Assembly (NCBI RefSeq): GCF_014305155.1
Contig: NZ_JACRUK010000010.1
Coordinates: forward strand, 1 to 64,000
DNA length: 64,000 nucleotides
Source of the DNA: Flavobacterium muglaense
GTDB taxonomy: Bacteria; Bacteroidota; Bacteroidia; Flavobacteriales; Flavobacteriaceae
Direction: 5' to 3'
Under the pieces are notes generated by a model, which was given only the letters and a program-made list of their open reading frames with translations, made no database searches and was not told the DNA's origin. Shown here piece after piece: positions 62,361-64,000 of this stretch. The first letter of the stretch is position 1. Every line of letters starts with the position of its first letter. The translations under genes and the position numbers were made by a program.

Positions 62361-64000
62361 ATGAAAAATTATATTCTTCTCGTTATTAGTTTTTATTGTC
62401 TTTGTTTGCGAGCTCAAACACCAAGTATAACAATAAATTTACCACCAAATCCGAATCCGGATACATCACAGTGGGGGTCTGGAAGTTCGATTTTCAACAT
62501 ACTGGTTGCTGGAAACAATATGAATTTGCTGTTTGATAGCACTGTTTTAGTAAATATTAAAAGTAACGGAGTTGTACGATGTGGTGGGACTTCATCATCA
62601 TCAGCGCAATCAAGTAACATATCAACAATATCACCAAAATCTTGGATTGGAACTTCGGCACAAGCTTTATTGGGTCAAGATTGCATTTTAACTCCAGGCA
62701 GTTATGAAATTTGCATTCAATTTTATAGTGGCCGAAATGGAGTTACATCGGATAAAAATTTACTTGAAAAATGCATGCCTTTTACAATTCTAAATAAGGA
62801 ACAAGAAGTTTGTTCTCCTCCCATAAATGTGAATCCTGCAACTAATAAAATTTTCGTAGAAAAAGATTTACTCTCCTTAATAACTTTTAATTGGTCACCT
62901 ATCATCTCCTCTTATAGAGGTATTGTTACTTATCGAATATTTGTTTGGGAAATAGAGGAGGGCGAAACCTATTCGCAAGCAATTTACAGCAACCTGCCAA
63001 TCATTCAAGAAGACGTAAAAGGACAACCTAAATATATTGCAAAATCGGGTATTATCGAAAAAAGAAATGCCAAATACGTCTGGCGCGTTATTGCATTAGA
63101 CTCAGACGGGGATCCTATTTGCAAAAAGACACAAAGTGAACCCACCGTTTTTGAGGTTAAAATACCTGAAAAACAAAATAATCTCAACACGCCTTGCGGA
63201 AATGGTGATTTCGAATCAAGTATAATTGATCCAACAGAATGGTCGGGTGGTTATACCCAACTGTCAGGAGGAAATAATTATACCTTTAGTCCTCCATTTA
63301 ATTCAATTATAAAACCAGCAAATGGAAACCCGATTGATGCAACAATAAATACTGGTTGCGGAAGTCAAGCTGCAGAAAACCACCAAGTAATTGTTTCAGC
63401 AGGATTTGATGGTAATATTCCAACTTTAAATAGAGTTCCACCTTCTATAATTCCGAATAAATATGCATTGCGACTAGGTAATAATTGTCCAGGATGTGGC
63501 ACCGAAAGAATGCAGAAAAAGTTTGTAGTACCTGCTGGAACAACAGACTATAAATTTATGTATGCCCTCGTTTTTGAAGCTCCACACACATTAACAGACA
63601 ATCCTTCCTTATGGGTACGCGTTTATGATTCAACTAATACACTAATTACAGGAATAGTGTACTTGGACCCGTTTTCGAGTTTACCAATGGATAGAGCAAT
63701 ATCTGACTTAACAAATCCATATTGGAAAACATATAATGGCTTTTTATATCGGGATTGGGCTTGCGCTAGAATAGATTTAAGTAAGCTTGTTGGTCAGACC
63801 ATAACTGTTGAAATACTTACAAACGACTGCGCTCATTGTGGACATTGGGGATATGGTTATTTTGATAACTTTTGCGTAGGCTGTGATAATAATCCTCCTA
63901 ACAAAGAATGTTGCACCGAAAAAATTGAAGCAGTCAAAAACACCGTCAATGTAAGTACTTTGAATATAATGACATTGACCCAAGATTTTTCTATAAGCCC
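62361..64000 (+). CDS. Large secreted protein, 5' part only (runs off the window)
   Basis: The reading frame from ATG 62361 is open to the last base (546 complete codons). Signal peptide YILLVISFYCLCLRAQ. A beta-rich domain with GSYEICIQFY follows (about 20-145), then an FnIII-like domain (about 150-275; LITFNWSPI, AKYVWRVIALD), then a jelly-roll-like domain (about 280-520; GDFESS, YALRLGNNCPGCG, YKFMYALVFEAP, GYGYFDNFCVGC). The GDFES...DNFC layout is typical of Bacteroidota surface proteins with carbohydrate-binding-like modules. The C-terminus, where a sorting domain would lie, is outside the window. It shares architecture style with the toxin front at 758-6340 but no obvious identity. Confidence 0.8.
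   Translation, partial: MKNYILLVISFYCLCLRAQTPSITINLPPNPNPDTSQWGSGSSIFNILVAGNNMNLLFDSTVLVNIKSNGVVRCGGTSSSSAQSSNISTISPKSWIGTSAQALLGQDCILTPGSYEICIQFYSGRNGVTSDKNLLEKCMPFTILNKEQEVCSPPINVNPATNKIFVEKDLLSLITFNWSPIISSYRGIVTYRIFVWEIEEGETYSQAIYSNLPIIQEDVKGQPKYIAKSGIIEKRNAKYVWRVIALDSDGDPICKKTQSEPTVFEVKIPEKQNNLNTPCGNGDFESSIIDPTEWSGGYTQLSGGNNYTFSPPFNSIIKPANGNPIDATINTGCGSQAAENHQVIVSAGFDGNIPTLNRVPPSIIPNKYALRLGNNCPGCGTERMQKKFVVPAGTTDYKFMYALVFEAPHTLTDNPSLWVRVYDSTNTLITGIVYLDPFSSLPMDRAISDLTNPYWKTYNGFLYRDWACARIDLSKLVGQTITVEILTNDCAHCGHWGYGYFDNFCVGCDNNPPNKECCTEKIEAVKNTVNVSTLNIMTLTQDFSIS

Overview
The window looks like a piece of a Flavobacterium-type genome (phylum Bacteroidota). It is AT-rich. Promoters match the Bacteroidota -33 TTG(TTTG)/-7 TAnnTTTG pattern. 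A giant adhesin carries SprB repeats and a C-terminal type IX secretion (T9SS) sorting domain. The complex I operon has separate nuoC and nuoD and a short NuoG. I found no tRNA, rRNA, CRISPR array or transposase.

Layout. (1) 163-22886, minus strand: one very long putative operon for cell-surface or secreted proteins. In transcription order it encodes a 1609-aa secreted protein of unknown family, a 735-aa fibronectin-III protein, a 2505-aa SprB-repeat adhesin with a T9SS sorting domain, a PKD-domain lipoprotein, a four-helix-bundle protein, an 1860-aa modular toxin (TANFOR/FnIII-like front, embedded HExxH metallopeptidase, C-terminal HNH/Endo VII-type nuclease) and a SUKH-like immunity protein. 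(2) 23456-25908: AraC regulator, a small secreted protein, and a DsbA/FrnE-type oxidoreductase. (3) 26080-39354, minus strand: complete nuoA-N operon for NADH:quinone oxidoreductase, with a promoter before nuoA and a terminator after nuoN. (4) 39590-43709: cold-shock protein, aspartyl-tRNA synthetase, agmatinase-family ureohydrolase with a MarR regulator, and a MORN-like secreted protein. (5) 43851-50634, minus strand: tetR-tolC-acrA-acrB-type RND efflux operon and a YceI protein. (6) 50794-56938: polyprenyl diphosphate synthase, a small conserved protein, a small outer-membrane protein, and sucA-sucB (2-oxoglutarate dehydrogenase E1/E2). (7) 57047-60837: a propeller/Y_Y_Y sensor histidine kinase with a NarL-type response regulator. 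(8) 60990-64000: a decayed lipoprotein gene, a lipoprotein, and a large secreted protein that runs off the window.

How the genes work together. The nuo and suc genes provide central respiratory metabolism: 2-oxoglutarate oxidation feeds NADH to complex I. The first 23 kb is the accessory and most unusual part, and reads as a surface-exposed delivery and adhesion apparatus that ends in a polymorphic toxin and its immunity gene. Two structural signals stand out. The SprB repeats form a strict three-domain super-repeat, visible as a shifted cysteine pattern that predicts inter-domain disulfides. Tandem 7-bp repeats, usually in inverted arrangement, sit between genes, bracket the four-helix-bundle gene, and have entered two coding regions in frame. 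A 17-bp exact match to the Tn5 mosaic end (Nextera adapter) at 18039-18055 should be checked as a possible assembly artefact.
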